Positions 23,781 through 33,801 of a stretch of 64,000 nucleotides of DNA are shown here, in pieces (within the stretch, counting starts at the first letter, position 1; every line of letters starts with the position of its first letter). The stretch lies in assembly GCA_937125225.1 (NCBI GenBank), contig CAKZLE010000027.1:59337-123336 (forward strand), given 5' to 3'. Under the pieces are notes generated by a model. The model was not told where the DNA came from and ran no database searches. It saw nothing but the letters and a program-made list of their open reading frames with translations. Position numbers and translations under genes: made by a program. The DNA comes from an uncultured Spirochaetia bacterium. GTDB lineage: Bacteria; Spirochaetota; Spirochaetia; CAKZLE01.

Positions 23781-25118
23781 ATGGAAACATATGATCTGAT
23801 CGTTATAGGTGCCGGTCCGGGAGGCTATGTCGCAGCAGAGCGTGCTGGTGAGATGGGAAAGAAGGTATTGATCATAGAGAAAGCCCACATGGGGGGTGTA
23901 TGTACCAACTGGGGATGTATCCCTACCAAATCATTGCTCAATTCAGCGAAACATTACCATTATGCACAAGATAGTGCAAAATTCGGTGTTCACTGTAGTG
24001 ATGTGAGTTTCAATCTGTCAGAAGCGATGGCCTGGAAACAGGAGGTCATCGAGACTCTACGTGCAGGGATCCATTTCCTGATGAAGAAGAATAAAGTAGA
24101 TGTGGCACTAGGTGAAGCCAAGTTCATCAGTAGAGATACTGTAGAGGTTGATGGAACAGTCTACACTGGTAAGAACATCATGATCGCGACCGGTTCATCA
24201 CCATTCGTTCCTCCGATCCCAGGAGCTCAGAATGATATCGTGATGACCAGTAAAGATATCCTATCGATCGATCGTATCCCAGAGAGACTAGTAGTGATCG
24301 GTGGTGGAGTGATCGGAGTCGAGTTCAGCTCTCTCTTCAGTAATATCGGGAGTGAAGTGACGGTCATCGAGATGATGCCTGAGATTCTTCCGATGATGGA
24401 TATAGAGTTCGCTAAACTGATGCGACGTGAGATGAAACAGGTCAAATTCAAGACTGGTTGTAAAGTAGAGGAGATCCTCGCTGATGGTGTCGTCTATACC
24501 GATGCAAAAGGGAAGAGGCAGACTGTCAATGCAGATGCTGTCCTGTTGAGTGTCGGTCGAAGACCGAACACTGCTGGACTTGAGGAACTTGGACTCGATA
24601 TTGCTCGAGGTGGTGTAGTCGTTGATGAGAAGATGAGAACGAACCTACCTGGCGTATATGCTGTCGGAGATGTGAACGGAAGATCGCTACTCGCACATTC
24701 TGCCTCAAGAATGGGTGAGGTCGCAGTCAATACGATGTTTGGAATCGAAGATACCATGCGTTACAACGCTATACCTTGGGCTGTCTACACCATGCCGGAA
24801 GCTGCTGGTTGTGGGATCACAGAACAGGAAGCCAAAGATAAGGGCATAAAAGTAAAGTGTGCTTCAGCACAGATGAGATCGAATGGTCGATTCCTCGCTG
24901 AACATGGTAAACGAGCTGGTGGGCTTTGCAAAGTCGTTGCAGATGCCGATACCAATGTCATTCTTGGGATTCACCTCCTTGGTGCTGTGAGCAGTGAGAT
25001 GATCCACAGTGCCTCTGTGATCATCGAAGCTGAACTGAGAACTCAAGATGTGAAAGAGATCGTGTTCCCTCACCCGAGTGTGTCGGAAATCATAAAAGAC
25101 GTTTGCTTTGCCCTGTAA
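23781..25118 (+). CDS. lpdA: Dihydrolipoyl dehydrogenase (E3)
   Basis: A 445-residue flavoprotein disulfide reductase. It has the FAD-binding GAGPGGYVAAE at residues 10-20, the redox pair C41 and C46 in GGVCTNWGCIPTKS, an NAD-binding VIGGGVIGVEFSS, the second FAD motif VYAVGDVNG, and the C-terminal catalytic H431 and E436 in HPSVSE. It reoxidises the E2 lipoyl group and produces NADH. It has no lipoyl domain of its own, unlike some Firmicute E3 enzymes. It lies between E2 and E1 in the operon. Confidence 0.95.
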   Translation: METYDLIVIGAGPGGYVAAERAGEMGKKVLIIEKAHMGGVCTNWGCIPTKSLLNSAKHYHYAQDSAKFGVHCSDVSFNLSEAMAWKQEVIETLRAGIHFLMKKNKVDVALGEAKFISRDTVEVDGTVYTGKNIMIATGSSPFVPPIPGAQNDIVMTSKDILSIDRIPERLVVIGGGVIGVEFSSLFSNIGSEVTVIEMMPEILPMMDIEFAKLMRREMKQVKFKTGCKVEEILADGVVYTDAKGKRQTVNADAVLLSVGRRPNTAGLEELGLDIARGGVVVDEKMRTNLPGVYAVGDVNGRSLLAHSASRMGEVAVNTMFGIEDTMRYNAIPWAVYTMPEAAGCGITEQEAKDKGIKVKCASAQMRSNGRFLAEHGKRAGGLCKVVADADTNVILGIHLLGAVSSEMIHSASVIIEAELRTQDVKEIVFPHPSVSEIIKDVCFAL

Positions 25119-25158
25119 GTGGTGAAGAAAGTTAAATATAAGAGATTAGGAGAATAAG

Positions 25159-27612
25159 ATGCCTAGAAATCTAGTAATGGATCCAGTTGCAGTAAGAAAG
25201 AAAGAGATCGTAAAGAACAAGTCGATTCCGGTAAACCAATATACTTCAAATATCAAAGCTGAAGAGAAGAAATATGGTAAAGAGGGCTTGAAAAGAGTCT
25301 ATCTTGATATGCTTCTTATCAGAGAGTTCGAGACTATGCTTGACCAGATCAAGAAAGAGGGTTCCTATGAGGGAATGGAATATAACCATAGAGGACCTGC
25401 CCACCTTTCAGCTGGACAGGAATCTGCTGCAGTAGGACAGTGTCTGAATCTACAACCAGAAGACTTCATCTTCGGTTCACACCGTTCACATGGTGAGATC
25501 CTTGCAAAGTGTTTCTCAGCTGTTCATAAGATGGATGATAAGAACCTTCAACTAGTCATGGAAGATTTCATGGGTGGAGATGTGCTCTCTGTAGTAGAGA
25601 AGAACTTCAAGGGTGAGAATATGAAAGACCTTGCTGAGAACTTTGTTCTCTATGGTGCTCTTGCAGAGATCTTTGCTCGAAAGACAGGGTTCAATAGAGG
25701 ACTCGGTGGTTCGATGCATACCTTCTTCTCTCCCTTCGGTTCAATGCCTAACAATGCTATTGTCGGTGGATCGGGAGACATCGCAGTAGGTGCTGCCCTC
25801 TATAAGAAGATAAATAGAAAACCTGGTGTCGTCATCGCGAACATCGGTGATGCAGCTATGGCCTGTGGACCGGTTTGGGAAGGACTGATGCTTGCTGCAA
25901 TGGACCAGTATAATACCCTTTGGGGTGATATGGCTGGTGCTCCACCATATATGCTCAATGTATTCAATAACTTCTACGGAATGGGTGGACAGACTGCCGG
26001 TGAGACTATGGGTTATGGAATGCCTGCTAGAGTAGGTTATGGTGTGAATGCTGATGGAATGCATGCAGAAAGAGTCGATGGGTTCAATCCTTTGGCTGTA
26101 GCAGATGCTATCGAAAGAAAACGAGGTCTTCTTATCGAAGGTCGAGGTCCTGTTCTTATGGATACGATCACCTACCGATTCTCTGGTCACTCACCTTCAG
26201 ATGCATCATCATACCGAACTAAGGAAGAGGTCGATTCATTCAGAGAGTATGATCCTATCGTCGTATATGCTGATTATCTTGTTAAGAACGATATCATGAG
26301 TAAAGATGAGATCGCTACCTATAAAGAGAATGTCGTAGCCAAGATCTCCAAGACCATGGAACTCTCGATCAATGATGATCTTTCTCCAAGAGTAGATGGG
26401 AAATTCATCGAAGGTGTCATGTTCTCTAACGGTAATGAGGAATCATTAGATGATAGAGAGCCAGAACTCCTTACAGCTATCGAAGACAACCCTAGAGTAC
26501 AGCAGATCGCGAAGAAGACAAGAACTGCAACCAAAGATGGTAAGAAAGTCCCTGCAGCAAGAATGTATGCATATAGAGACGGAATCTTTGAAGCGATGCT
26601 CTATAGATTCGCTAAAGACCCGACCATGGTAGCCTATGGAGAGGATAACCGAGACTGGGGTGGAGCTTTTGCCTGTTATAGAGGACTCACAGAGATCCTT
26701 CCCTACCACAGATTCTTCAATTCACCTATCTCTGAAGCATCGATCGTAGGTTCCGGTGTAGGATATGCGATGAGTGGTGGTCGAGCTGTGGTCGAACTGA
26801 TGTATTGTGACTTCATGGGAAGAGCTGGAGACCAGATCTTCAACCAGATGCCTAAATGGCAGTCAATGAGTGCTGGAGTACTCAAGATGCCATTAGTTCT
26901 TCGAGTATCAGTCGGTAATAAGTATGGTGCACAGCACTCTCAAGACTGGACAGCTCTTGTAGGGCATATCCCAGGATTGAAAGTCATGTTCCCTGCAACA
27001 CCGAATGATGCAAAGGGCATGTTGAACTTAGCACTACGAGGGACTGACCCAGTAGTATTCTTCGAAAGTCAGAAACTGTACGGTATCGGAGAGGAATTCG
27101 AGAAAGATGGCGTACCAGAGGGTTACTTCGAAGTACCAGAGGGTGAACCAGCTATCAGAAAGACTGGAGATGATGTAACGATCATCACCATCGGAGCTAC
27201 ACTTTATCCTGCTATGGAGGCTGCGAAGAAGTTAGAGGAACAGTACGGAATGAGTGCTGAGGTCATCGACCTGAGATTCATCAACCCGCTCAACTATGGA
27301 CCTATCATCGAATCGGTCAAGAAGACTGGTAGAGTACTGCTCTCTTCAGATGCAAGTGAAAGAGGATCCTTCCTCCATACCGTAGCATCAAATGTCGGTA
27401 GACTCGCATTCGATTACCTTGATGCTCCTCCAGTAGTCGTAGGATCAAGAAACTGGATCACTCCTCCAGCAGAGATGGAAGAGTACTACTTCCCAACAGC
27501 TGAATGGATGCTTGATGCGATCCATGAACAGATCCTCCCATTGAAGGATCATACCGTGAAGACCGTACAGACTGATGGTGAGTTCATTAGGACTCAGCGA
27601 GAAGGTGTATAA
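25159..27612 (+). CDS. 2-oxoacid dehydrogenase E1, fused alpha and beta subunits
   Basis: An 817-residue thiamine-diphosphate enzyme. The first half (about 50-400) is E1 alpha, including [26 protein letters not shown] and the TPP segment [19 protein letters not shown]...NVFNN. The second half (about 460-800) is E1 beta with [41 protein letters not shown] and [23 protein letters not shown]. The two are normally separate proteins in acetoin, pyruvate and branched-chain complexes of this type; the frame is continuous here and no frameshift is needed. An insert near 90-160 ([17 protein letters not shown]) lengthens the alpha half. It forms the complex with the two preceding genes. Substrate by context: pyruvate derived from sugar cleavage, or another 2-oxoacid. 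Confidence 0.92.
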   Translation: MPRNLVMDPVAVRKKEIVKNKSIPVNQYTSNIKAEEKKYGKEGLKRVYLDMLLIREFETMLDQIKKEGSYEGMEYNHRGPAHLSAGQESAAVGQCLNLQPEDFIFGSHRSHGEILAKCFSAVHKMDDKNLQLVMEDFMGGDVLSVVEKNFKGENMKDLAENFVLYGALAEIFARKTGFNRGLGGSMHTFFSPFGSMPNNAIVGGSGDIAVGAALYKKINRKPGVVIANIGDAAMACGPVWEGLMLAAMDQYNTLWGDMAGAPPYMLNVFNNFYGMGGQTAGETMGYGMPARVGYGVNADGMHAERVDGFNPLAVADAIERKRGLLIEGRGPVLMDTITYRFSGHSPSDASSYRTKEEVDSFREYDPIVVYADYLVKNDIMSKDEIATYKENVVAKISKTMELSINDDLSPRVDGKFIEGVMFSNGNEESLDDREPELLTAIEDNPRVQQIAKKTRTATKDGKKVPAARMYAYRDGIFEAMLYRFAKDPTMVAYGEDNRDWGGAFACYRGLTEILPYHRFFNSPISEASIVGSGVGYAMSGGRAVVELMYCDFMGRAGDQIFNQMPKWQSMSAGVLKMPLVLRVSVGNKYGAQHSQDWTALVGHIPGLKVMFPATPNDAKGMLNLALRGTDPVVFFESQKLYGIGEEFEKDGVPEGYFEVPEGEPAIRKTGDDVTIITIGATLYPAMEAAKKLEEQYGMSAEVIDLRFINPLNYGPIIESVKKTGRVLLSSDASERGSFLHTVASNVGRLAFDYLDAPPVVVGSRNWITPPAEMEEYYFPTAEWMLDAIHEQILPLKDHTVKTVQTDGEFIRTQREGV

Positions 27613-27636
27613 GAATAATTATTAGGAGATACATCT

Positions 27637-28986
27637 ATGGCACACATGCAATACGATAAGATCATAGCTAGATTGAACGATCCTGTTCTTGAGAACAGAC
27701 TGGCAGCTGCAAAAGAGGTAGGCGAGCTGATACGAGGTGGAAAGATCACACGGGTGGCGACTGAAGAGGTCAATAACCATATTCATACCACCTACTCGTT
27801 CAGCCCCTATGAACCAGCTATGGCAGCCTTCAGGGCATGGCAGGCAGGACTCCAGATCGTCGGTAGTATCGACCATGACAGCATAAGTGCTGCCGAGGAG
27901 ATGATGGCTGCCGGTAGGGAGATCGGAATAGCGACAACAGTCGGTTTCGAAGTACGTTGTAGCTTCTTGGCTACAGAGCTGAGAGATAAGAAGATCAATA
28001 ACCCTGACTCAAAGGGTATCGTCTATATGTGTGTTCATGGTGTCCCCGCACAACATATCGAGAAGGTAAAAGAGTTCCTGAGACCAGTGAACCGGATCAG
28101 GAATGTAAGGAATCAGGCAGAGGTCGAAAGACTCAATGACCTGATAGCAACTACAGGTCTCGAACTTATCGATTTCGAGAAAGATGTTGCGGCATTATCA
28201 AGAGCTGGTGAGGATGGATCAATCACAGAACGACACATCCTCTCAGCCTTTGCTCAAAAGATCATCGATCATTGTGGCAAAGGTCCAGGAGTCGTAGAAT
28301 TCTTGGAATCAAAGTTGAACTTAGCAGTAACAGGTAAGATCAAGGGTATTCTCAGTGATGAGAATAATCCCCATTACCTGTATGATCTGTTGGGTATCCT
28401 CAAAGGTTCTTATCTGCCGCAGTTCTTCATCCAACCAGATATTGAAGAGACGATCCCAGCACGGGATGTAGTCGCATTTGGTCTTGAGATCGGTGCGATC
28501 CCTGCATATGCCTACCTTGGGGATGTGACAGAGAGTCCCACCGGTGATAAGAAGGCTGAGCATTTCGAAGATAGTTTCTTGGATGAACTGTTTGAGACTC
28601 TTGTCGCGATCGGTTATCCTGCAGTGACCTATATGCCCCCCAGAAATAGTCTGGAACAACTCAAACGAGTACAGTCACTTGCAAAGGATCATATGATGAT
28701 GGAGATCAGCGGAGTCGACATCAACTCATCAAGGCAACAGTTCAACTGCAAAGAGCTTCTTATGAGTGAGTTCTCTCATCTGATCGATTCCGCCTGGGCA
28801 CTGGTCGCCCATGAAAAACTCTCAACGATCGATAATAAGTATGGACTCTTTTGTGAAGACAATCCATTCGCTTCAGAGACTCTTTCTGATAGGATCGCCC
28901 GCTATGCGGCCTATGGAAAGAAGATGGACCCAAATAGACCAGAAGATATTATCAAGTTGGTAACAGGAGTAATGAGTGATGAGTAA
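27637..28986 (+). CDS. PHP-domain metal-dependent hydrolase
   Basis: A 449-residue protein with a PHP (polymerase and histidinol phosphatase) phosphoesterase fold. Metal-binding motifs are NNHIHTTYS (H48, H50), SIDHDSIS (D79, H80, D81) and VGFEVRCS with an acidic residue; further metal ligands are probably in the second half (MEISGVDINSS). Known PHP enzymes remove phosphate from histidinol phosphate or nucleotides. This is much longer than histidinol phosphatase and lies between E1 and the SDR in a sugar operon, so a sugar-phosphate phosphatase or cyclic phosphate hydrolase is plausible. I cannot name the substrate. Its end overlaps the SDR gene by 8 bp. Confidence 0.85.
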   Translation: MAHMQYDKIIARLNDPVLENRLAAAKEVGELIRGGKITRVATEEVNNHIHTTYSFSPYEPAMAAFRAWQAGLQIVGSIDHDSISAAEEMMAAGREIGIATTVGFEVRCSFLATELRDKKINNPDSKGIVYMCVHGVPAQHIEKVKEFLRPVNRIRNVRNQAEVERLNDLIATTGLELIDFEKDVAALSRAGEDGSITERHILSAFAQKIIDHCGKGPGVVEFLESKLNLAVTGKIKGILSDENNPHYLYDLLGILKGSYLPQFFIQPDIEETIPARDVVAFGLEIGAIPAYAYLGDVTESPTGDKKAEHFEDSFLDELFETLVAIGYPAVTYMPPRNSLEQLKRVQSLAKDHMMMEISGVDINSSRQQFNCKELLMSEFSHLIDSAWALVAHEKLSTIDNKYGLFCEDNPFASETLSDRIARYAAYGKKMDPNRPEDIIKLVTGVMSDE

Positions 28987-30097
28987 TGTTATTCCCGCAT
29001 TCTTGCGAGGACTGACCTTTGATGGTCAGAAGGGATTGTTCATATCCCAAGTAGAAGAGGTCTCAGCCGATTCTATTCTTCAGCTATCATCAGATGAGCT
29101 TGAGGAGATTCGAACCTCTTTCAATGAATATGTAGAGAATACGGGAGTCTATCCTACCGCTGTGAAGTTGGTAGATGGGACTCTCTATGCTATAGGAGCC
29201 TCCTTTGATGAGGCGAAAGCTGCAAAAGGTTGCAGTGTCGATCCGATGACAGCTGGATCGACTGCACGGGGTGACGTGGTCAGAAATAAGATCGCATTGG
29301 TTACTGGTGGTGCACAGGGCTTTGGTGAAGGGATGGTAAAAGGTCTCATCGCAGAGGGAGCTTTCGTCTATATCGCCGATATGAACCTGAACGGAGCAAA
29401 AGCTCTTTCAGATGAACTCAATGCAAAGGCCGGAAAGACTGTAGCATGTCCCTTAGAGGTCAATGTCACTGATGAAGCTTCTGTAGAGGCGATGATGGAG
29501 ACTTTGGCGAACATGACAGGTGGGCTTGATATCTTCATCAGTAACGCAGGAGTACTTCGAGCGGGTTCAGTCAAAGAGATGACGATAAAAGACTTTAGCT
29601 TTGTCACCTCTGTAGACTACATAGGATTCTTTATCTGTACGAAGTTCGCTGCAAGACTCCTGGAAGTCCAGCATCAGGCTGCCCCAGGTTATGTCACCGA
29701 TATCATCGCGATCAGTTCAAAGTCCGGATTGGTCGGGTCGAACAAGAACGGTGCCTATGCAGGAGCCAAGTTCGGTACGATAGGTCTGACTCAGAGCTTT
29801 GCATTGGAACTGGTGACAGATGGGATCAAAGTGAATGCGATCTGTCCTGGTAATTTCCTAGATGGACCACTTTGGTCAGATCCTGATCGAGGACTCTTTG
29901 TCCAGTATTTCAACACTGGTAAAGTCCCGGGAGCAAAGAGCCTTGCAGATGTCAGGAAGTTCTATGAGGATAAGGTCCCTCTAAAGAGGGGATGTACCAC
30001 AGAAGATGTCATGAGAGCTGTTTGCTACTGTGTAGAGCAGAAGTATGAGACAGGACAGGCTGTTCCCGTAACCGGTGGACAGATCATGCTGAATTAG
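28979..30097 (+). CDS. Short-chain dehydrogenase, RhaW/SorD-like, with N-terminal extension
   Basis: A 372-residue SDR. ATG 28979 is preferred over GTG 28976; AGGAG (28964-28968) precedes it. The catalytic domain starts near residue 101: cofactor motif TGGAQGFG (109-116), NAG (189-191), serine in AISSKSG, and Y260-x3-K264. It resembles the C-terminal SDR half of bifunctional RhaEW aldolase/lactaldehyde dehydrogenases and sorbitol-6-phosphate dehydrogenases. The first 100 residues are unusual for an SDR, and YPTAVKLVDGTLYAIGASFDEAKAA there looks like the tail module of class II aldolases of this group. It may oxidise L-lactaldehyde to lactate, or act on a sugar phosphate. Confidence 0.88.
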   Translation: MSNVIPAFLRGLTFDGQKGLFISQVEEVSADSILQLSSDELEEIRTSFNEYVENTGVYPTAVKLVDGTLYAIGASFDEAKAAKGCSVDPMTAGSTARGDVVRNKIALVTGGAQGFGEGMVKGLIAEGAFVYIADMNLNGAKALSDELNAKAGKTVACPLEVNVTDEASVEAMMETLANMTGGLDIFISNAGVLRAGSVKEMTIKDFSFVTSVDYIGFFICTKFAARLLEVQHQAAPGYVTDIIAISSKSGLVGSNKNGAYAGAKFGTIGLTQSFALELVTDGIKVNAICPGNFLDGPLWSDPDRGLFVQYFNTGKVPGAKSLADVRKFYEDKVPLKRGCTTEDVMRAVCYCVEQKYETGQAVPVTGGQIMLN

Positions 30098-30107
30098 GAG
30101 AAAAGAT

Positions 30108-31367
30108 ATGAAGACGAAAGCAGTAAGATTATATGGAAAGAACGATCTAAGATTAGAGGAGTTCGAACTACCAGAGATAAAAGATGATGAGATCCTGGCA
30201 AAAGTCGTGACAAACAGTATCTGTATGTCCAGCCATAAGGCTGCAGAACAGGGGAACACCCATAAGAGAGTCCCTGAGAATATCGCAAAAGAACCAGTGA
30301 TCATCGGGCATGAATTCTGTGGAGAGATCGTTGAGGTCGGGGGTAAATGGGCAGACAAGTTCACTGCCGGAAATAAGTTCTCGATCCAACCAGCCCTCAA
30401 CTACAAAGGATCTCTCGATGCTCCAGGATACTCTTACCAGTGGATCGGTGGAAACGCGACCTATGTCATCATTCCTAATGAGGTCATGGAGATGGATTGT
30501 CTTCTTCCCTATAACGGAGAGGCCTACTTCCATGGTTCTTTATCAGAACCTGTCTCCTGTATCGTAGGGACCTACCATGCGATGTATCATACTACCCCTG
30601 GCTCCTATGTCCATGAGATGGAGATAGTAGAGGGTGGTAAGATGGCTATCATCGCAGGAGTGGGCCCCATGGGTCTTGGTGCTATCGATTATGCTATACA
30701 CAATGACAGAAGACCGGCTCTTCTTGTCGTAACCGATATCGATCAGGCCAGACTTGATCGAGCAGCTCTTCTTTACAGCGTTGAAGAAGCAAAACAGAAT
30801 GGTGTCGAACTCGTATATCTGAACACTGGAAATGTCGATGATCCAAACAAGGCTCTTGTCGATCTTACCGGTGGTGAGGGATACAATGATGTGTTCGTCA
30901 TGGCACCAGTGAGAATGTTGGTCGAACAGGCTGATGCTATCCTTACAAGAGATGGTTGTCTGAACTTCTTCGCAGGACCGAGTACCACTGAATTCTCCTC
31001 AACGATCAACTTCTATGACGTGCATTATGCTGCACACCATATCGTTGGTACTAGTGGTGGAAATACTGCAGATATGAAAGAATCATTAGATATGATGGAG
31101 AAGGGATTACTCAATCCTGCCTCAATGGTGACCCATGTGGGTGGTATCGATAGTGTCTCACAGACGATCATCGATCTCCCTCAGATCCCAGGTGGTAAGA
31201 AATTGATCTATACTCAGATCGATATGCCTCTTACTGCATTAGCTGACTTTGCAGAACTTGGTAAGGACGATGAGTTCTTCGCGACTCTTGCTAAGATCGT
31301 AGATGAACACAGCGGACTGTGGTCTTTAGAGGCTGAGCAGTACCTGCTTTCTGCAAAACTCGCATAG
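30108..31367 (+). CDS. Zinc-type alcohol dehydrogenase family protein, SorE (L-sorbose-1-phosphate reductase)-like
   Basis: A 419-residue medium-chain dehydrogenase. It shows the GroES-like N-terminal domain (KTKAVRLYGKNDLRLEEFELPEI, IGHEFCGEIVEVGG) and a Rossmann domain (IIAGVGPMGLGAIDYA). The length, the opening, and the long insert around the active site (FHGSLSEPVSCIVGTYHAMYH) fit the SorE group that interconverts L-sorbose 1-phosphate and D-glucitol 6-phosphate. Instead of a catalytic zinc Cys followed by GTD, it has ICMSSHK. It follows the SDR by 10 bp. No sorbose uptake genes are present, so its physiological substrate may be another ketose phosphate or the lactaldehyde/propanediol pair. 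Confidence 0.82.
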   Translation: MKTKAVRLYGKNDLRLEEFELPEIKDDEILAKVVTNSICMSSHKAAEQGNTHKRVPENIAKEPVIIGHEFCGEIVEVGGKWADKFTAGNKFSIQPALNYKGSLDAPGYSYQWIGGNATYVIIPNEVMEMDCLLPYNGEAYFHGSLSEPVSCIVGTYHAMYHTTPGSYVHEMEIVEGGKMAIIAGVGPMGLGAIDYAIHNDRRPALLVVTDIDQARLDRAALLYSVEEAKQNGVELVYLNTGNVDDPNKALVDLTGGEGYNDVFVMAPVRMLVEQADAILTRDGCLNFFAGPSTTEFSSTINFYDVHYAAHHIVGTSGGNTADMKESLDMMEKGLLNPASMVTHVGGIDSVSQTIIDLPQIPGGKKLIYTQIDMPLTALADFAELGKDDEFFATLAKIVDEHSGLWSLEAEQYLLSAKLA

Positions 31368-31392
31368 ATCAAGAATGAGATAGGGGGGAATC

Positions 31393-32808
31393 ATGAAGAA
31401 GTATATTGCGGTAGACCTAGGTGCCTCAAACGGACGAGTGATCGTCGGGAATCTGGAAGAGTTCGAAGTCACGAATAGATTCATCACAAGGAATGAACAG
31501 ATAGATGGGCATGTCTATTGGGATATCGTGTATATCTTCTCTGAGATAAAGAAGGGGATCAAGAAAGCCTTCTCCCTCTATGGTGATGAGATAGTCTCGA
31601 TCGGTATCGATACTTGGGGTGTAGATTATGGTCTGTTAGACGAGTCGGGAGCACTATTAGGACTCCCATACCACTATAGGGATAGTCGTACGGATGGTAT
31701 GCCTGAAGAGGTCTTCAAGACTATCTCGAAAGAGTCTATCTATATGTCGACTGGTATCCAGTTCATGCAGCTCAATACGATCTTTCAACTTGCCGCTATG
31801 AAGAAGGAGCATCCTGCTCTACTTTCAGTGGCGAAGCATTACCTCTCCGTTCCTGATCTTCTGAACTATTGGCTTACCGGAGTGATGAAGAATGAGTTCT
31901 CTCACGCTACCACGACACAACTGTATAACCCGACGAAACGAGAATGGGCATGGGATGTCATCGATGCTCTGGGAATCGATCGAGAGATCTTCGGTGAGGT
32001 AGTCCCTAGTGGGACTGTACTGGGAGCTCTTTCTGAAGAGGTCGCAAAAGAGCTGGGGGCTCCGGCCTCAGTCAAGGTCGTCACCACAGGGTCTCATGAT
32101 ACAGCGGCCGCTGTGGCAGCTGTCCCGGCACTTGAAGGGGAGAACTTTCTCTATCTTTCTAGCGGTACCTGGTCTCTGCTGGGAATGGAAAGTGATGAGC
32201 CGATCATCTCAGAGAAGAGTATGGAATACAACTTTACCAATGAGGGTGCAGCGAGTGGCAAGATCCGTTTCCTGAAGAACATCATGGGCATGTGGATCCA
32301 GCAGGAATGTATCAGATGGTGGGAGAAACAGGGAGAGGAGATCTCCTTTAAGTTCCTGGACGAAGAGACGATTCGTGAGTCAGATTTTGCTGGATATATA
32401 GATCCGAATGATCAGAGATTCTTGAAACCTAATAGTGCCGATTCTCCTATGACTCAGAGGATATGTGAATATTGTGAAGAGAAGGGGATGCCGGTACCTC
32501 AGAATCATGGTCAGTATATGGCTGCGATCTATCGAGGACTTGCTAAGGTCTATGCTTTCTATATGAAACAGATCGAAGAGGTCTCAGGGACTACCTTCGA
32601 TCATCTGTATATCATCGGTGGTGGGTCGAAGAACAGTATCCTCAATCAATGGACGGCTGATGAGGTGAGTGCCAAGGTCTCTGCAGGTCCAGTCGAGGCT
32701 ACTGCCTTAGGTAATATTCTTGTACAGGCTCTTGCCTCTGGTGATATCGCAGATAGAGCTGAAGGGCGTGCGTTGATCAGAAAGAGCCAGGAGATAGGGG
32801 AGTATTAG
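31393..32808 (+). CDS. rhaB: Rhamnulokinase
   Basis: A 471-residue FGGY-family kinase of the RhaB type, which phosphorylates L-rhamnulose to rhamnulose 1-phosphate. Diagnostic text includes the N-terminal AVDLGASNGRVIVG phosphate loop, GIDTWGVDYGLLDESG, HYRDSRTDGM, ATTTQLYNP, TGSHDTAAAVAAVP, SSGTWSLLGME and HLYIIGGGSKN. GGGGGG precedes the start. It is the last gene of the deoR-led operon, and its last 4 bp overlap the end of the convergent AraC-type gene. It links the operon to rhamnose use, together with the isomerase and aldolase genes downstream. Confidence 0.94.
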   Translation: MKKYIAVDLGASNGRVIVGNLEEFEVTNRFITRNEQIDGHVYWDIVYIFSEIKKGIKKAFSLYGDEIVSIGIDTWGVDYGLLDESGALLGLPYHYRDSRTDGMPEEVFKTISKESIYMSTGIQFMQLNTIFQLAAMKKEHPALLSVAKHYLSVPDLLNYWLTGVMKNEFSHATTTQLYNPTKREWAWDVIDALGIDREIFGEVVPSGTVLGALSEEVAKELGAPASVKVVTTGSHDTAAAVAAVPALEGENFLYLSSGTWSLLGMESDEPIISEKSMEYNFTNEGAASGKIRFLKNIMGMWIQQECIRWWEKQGEEISFKFLDEETIRESDFAGYIDPNDQRFLKPNSADSPMTQRICEYCEEKGMPVPQNHGQYMAAIYRGLAKVYAFYMKQIEEVSGTTFDHLYIIGGGSKNSILNQWTADEVSAKVSAGPVEATALGNILVQALASGDIADRAEGRALIRKSQEIGEY

Positions 32809-33707
32809 GTCGAATGAGTCTTCCGGTACTCCCGGGGACTCATATGCATGACCTTCTTGAACTGTCTTGATAGATAATTGCTATCAGAGAACCCTACACG
32901 TTCAGCTATCATGGTGATCGATTGATTAGTGGTGATCAGAAGTGAACAGGCCTTCTTGACCTTTAACTGAAGTTGATACTCGACCGGAGAGCAGCCTGCA
33001 GCCTTCTTGAACGCTCTGTTCAAAGTGCTGTGTGACATATAGGTCAGTTCAATCAACTCCTCGATCCGTATGGTCCTGGTGCTGTTATTCTCAATGAAAG
33101 AGAATGCAGCAGCAAGACGGTTGATGACCTGTGAGTCAGGTAATGTGATCTGTGAATAGATCCTTGATAAAGAGACGATTATCTCAATGAAATAGGCAAG
33201 TGCTAAAGCCCTAGAACCGTACCCCTCACCACGATGGCCCAACTCTTTCTTTAGGAGTTCTACCCGTTCGGTGATCTGAGTCAATTCTTTCGAGGGGAGC
33301 CGTAGCCGACTACTGAACTCATGAGACTCCCTATACTTTGGCTCAATATTGAATATCGCATGATACCCGGGCATCTTACTCAGATCGAAGAGGGTCTGAT
33401 CAAGAATCGCTCTATCAAAGATGATATTATAAAGATAGAGTTCTTCTGTCTTGCTGTACCCATGAGAATATCCCGCTTCCAATACGAACACATCACCAGG
33501 GAGTATCTGGTATTCTGCATGTTCGGTAAAATGTACCCCGCTCCCGCTCGTCACGATGACTAACTCGTAAAAATCATGAGAATGGAGAGGATAGGGCTTC
33601 TGTGGAGACCTCTCGAGGAGTTCCAAATGAAAGTCCTCATGAGAGAAGATCATATTTGAACGGAGAAGAGGTGAGTAGGGAATCTCGCTATCATTTGAAC
33701 TGATCAT
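32805..33707 (-). CDS. AraC-family transcriptional regulator (RhaS/RhaR-like)
   Basis: A 300-residue regulator with an N-terminal cupin sugar-sensing domain (HSHDFYELVIVTSGSGVHFTEHAEYQILPGDVFVLEAG) and a C-terminal AraC double helix-turn-helix (IRIEELIELTYMSHSTLNRAFKKAAGCSPVEYQ and ITMIAERVGFSDSNYLSRQFKKVMHMSPREYRK). It reads away from rhaA and towards rhaB. By position and domain type it probably activates the rhaA-aldolase operon in response to L-rhamnose. No clear ribosome site precedes the ATG, so expression may be low. Confidence 0.92.
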   Translation of the reverse strand: MISSNDSEIPYSPLLRSNMIFSHEDFHLELLERSPQKPYPLHSHDFYELVIVTSGSGVHFTEHAEYQILPGDVFVLEAGYSHGYSKTEELYLYNIIFDRAILDQTLFDLSKMPGYHAIFNIEPKYRESHEFSSRLRLPSKELTQITERVELLKKELGHRGEGYGSRALALAYFIEIIVSLSRIYSQITLPDSQVINRLAAAFSFIENNSTRTIRIEELIELTYMSHSTLNRAFKKAAGCSPVEYQLQLKVKKACSLLITTNQSITMIAERVGFSDSNYLSRQFKKVMHMSPREYRKTHST

Positions 33708-33801
33708 GACAGAATTGTGCTAAAAAACGACAGGATAGTCAAGGCGTGATCATAATACTCGTGGTAATCTTATCCTACAAGAGATATACAAGGAGAAAAT
33801 C

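Noticed and set aside
25741..26190. 149-codon minus-strand open frame inside the E1 gene
   Set aside because: Antisense shadow of conserved thiamine-enzyme sequence; low-complexity Ser/His/Ile-rich translation without family features.
33708..33801. Specific promoter call for rhaA and the AraC-type gene
   Set aside because: Several weak -10-like boxes (for example CATAAT at 33751) lack a matching -35, as expected for an activator-dependent promoter, so none could be chosen.
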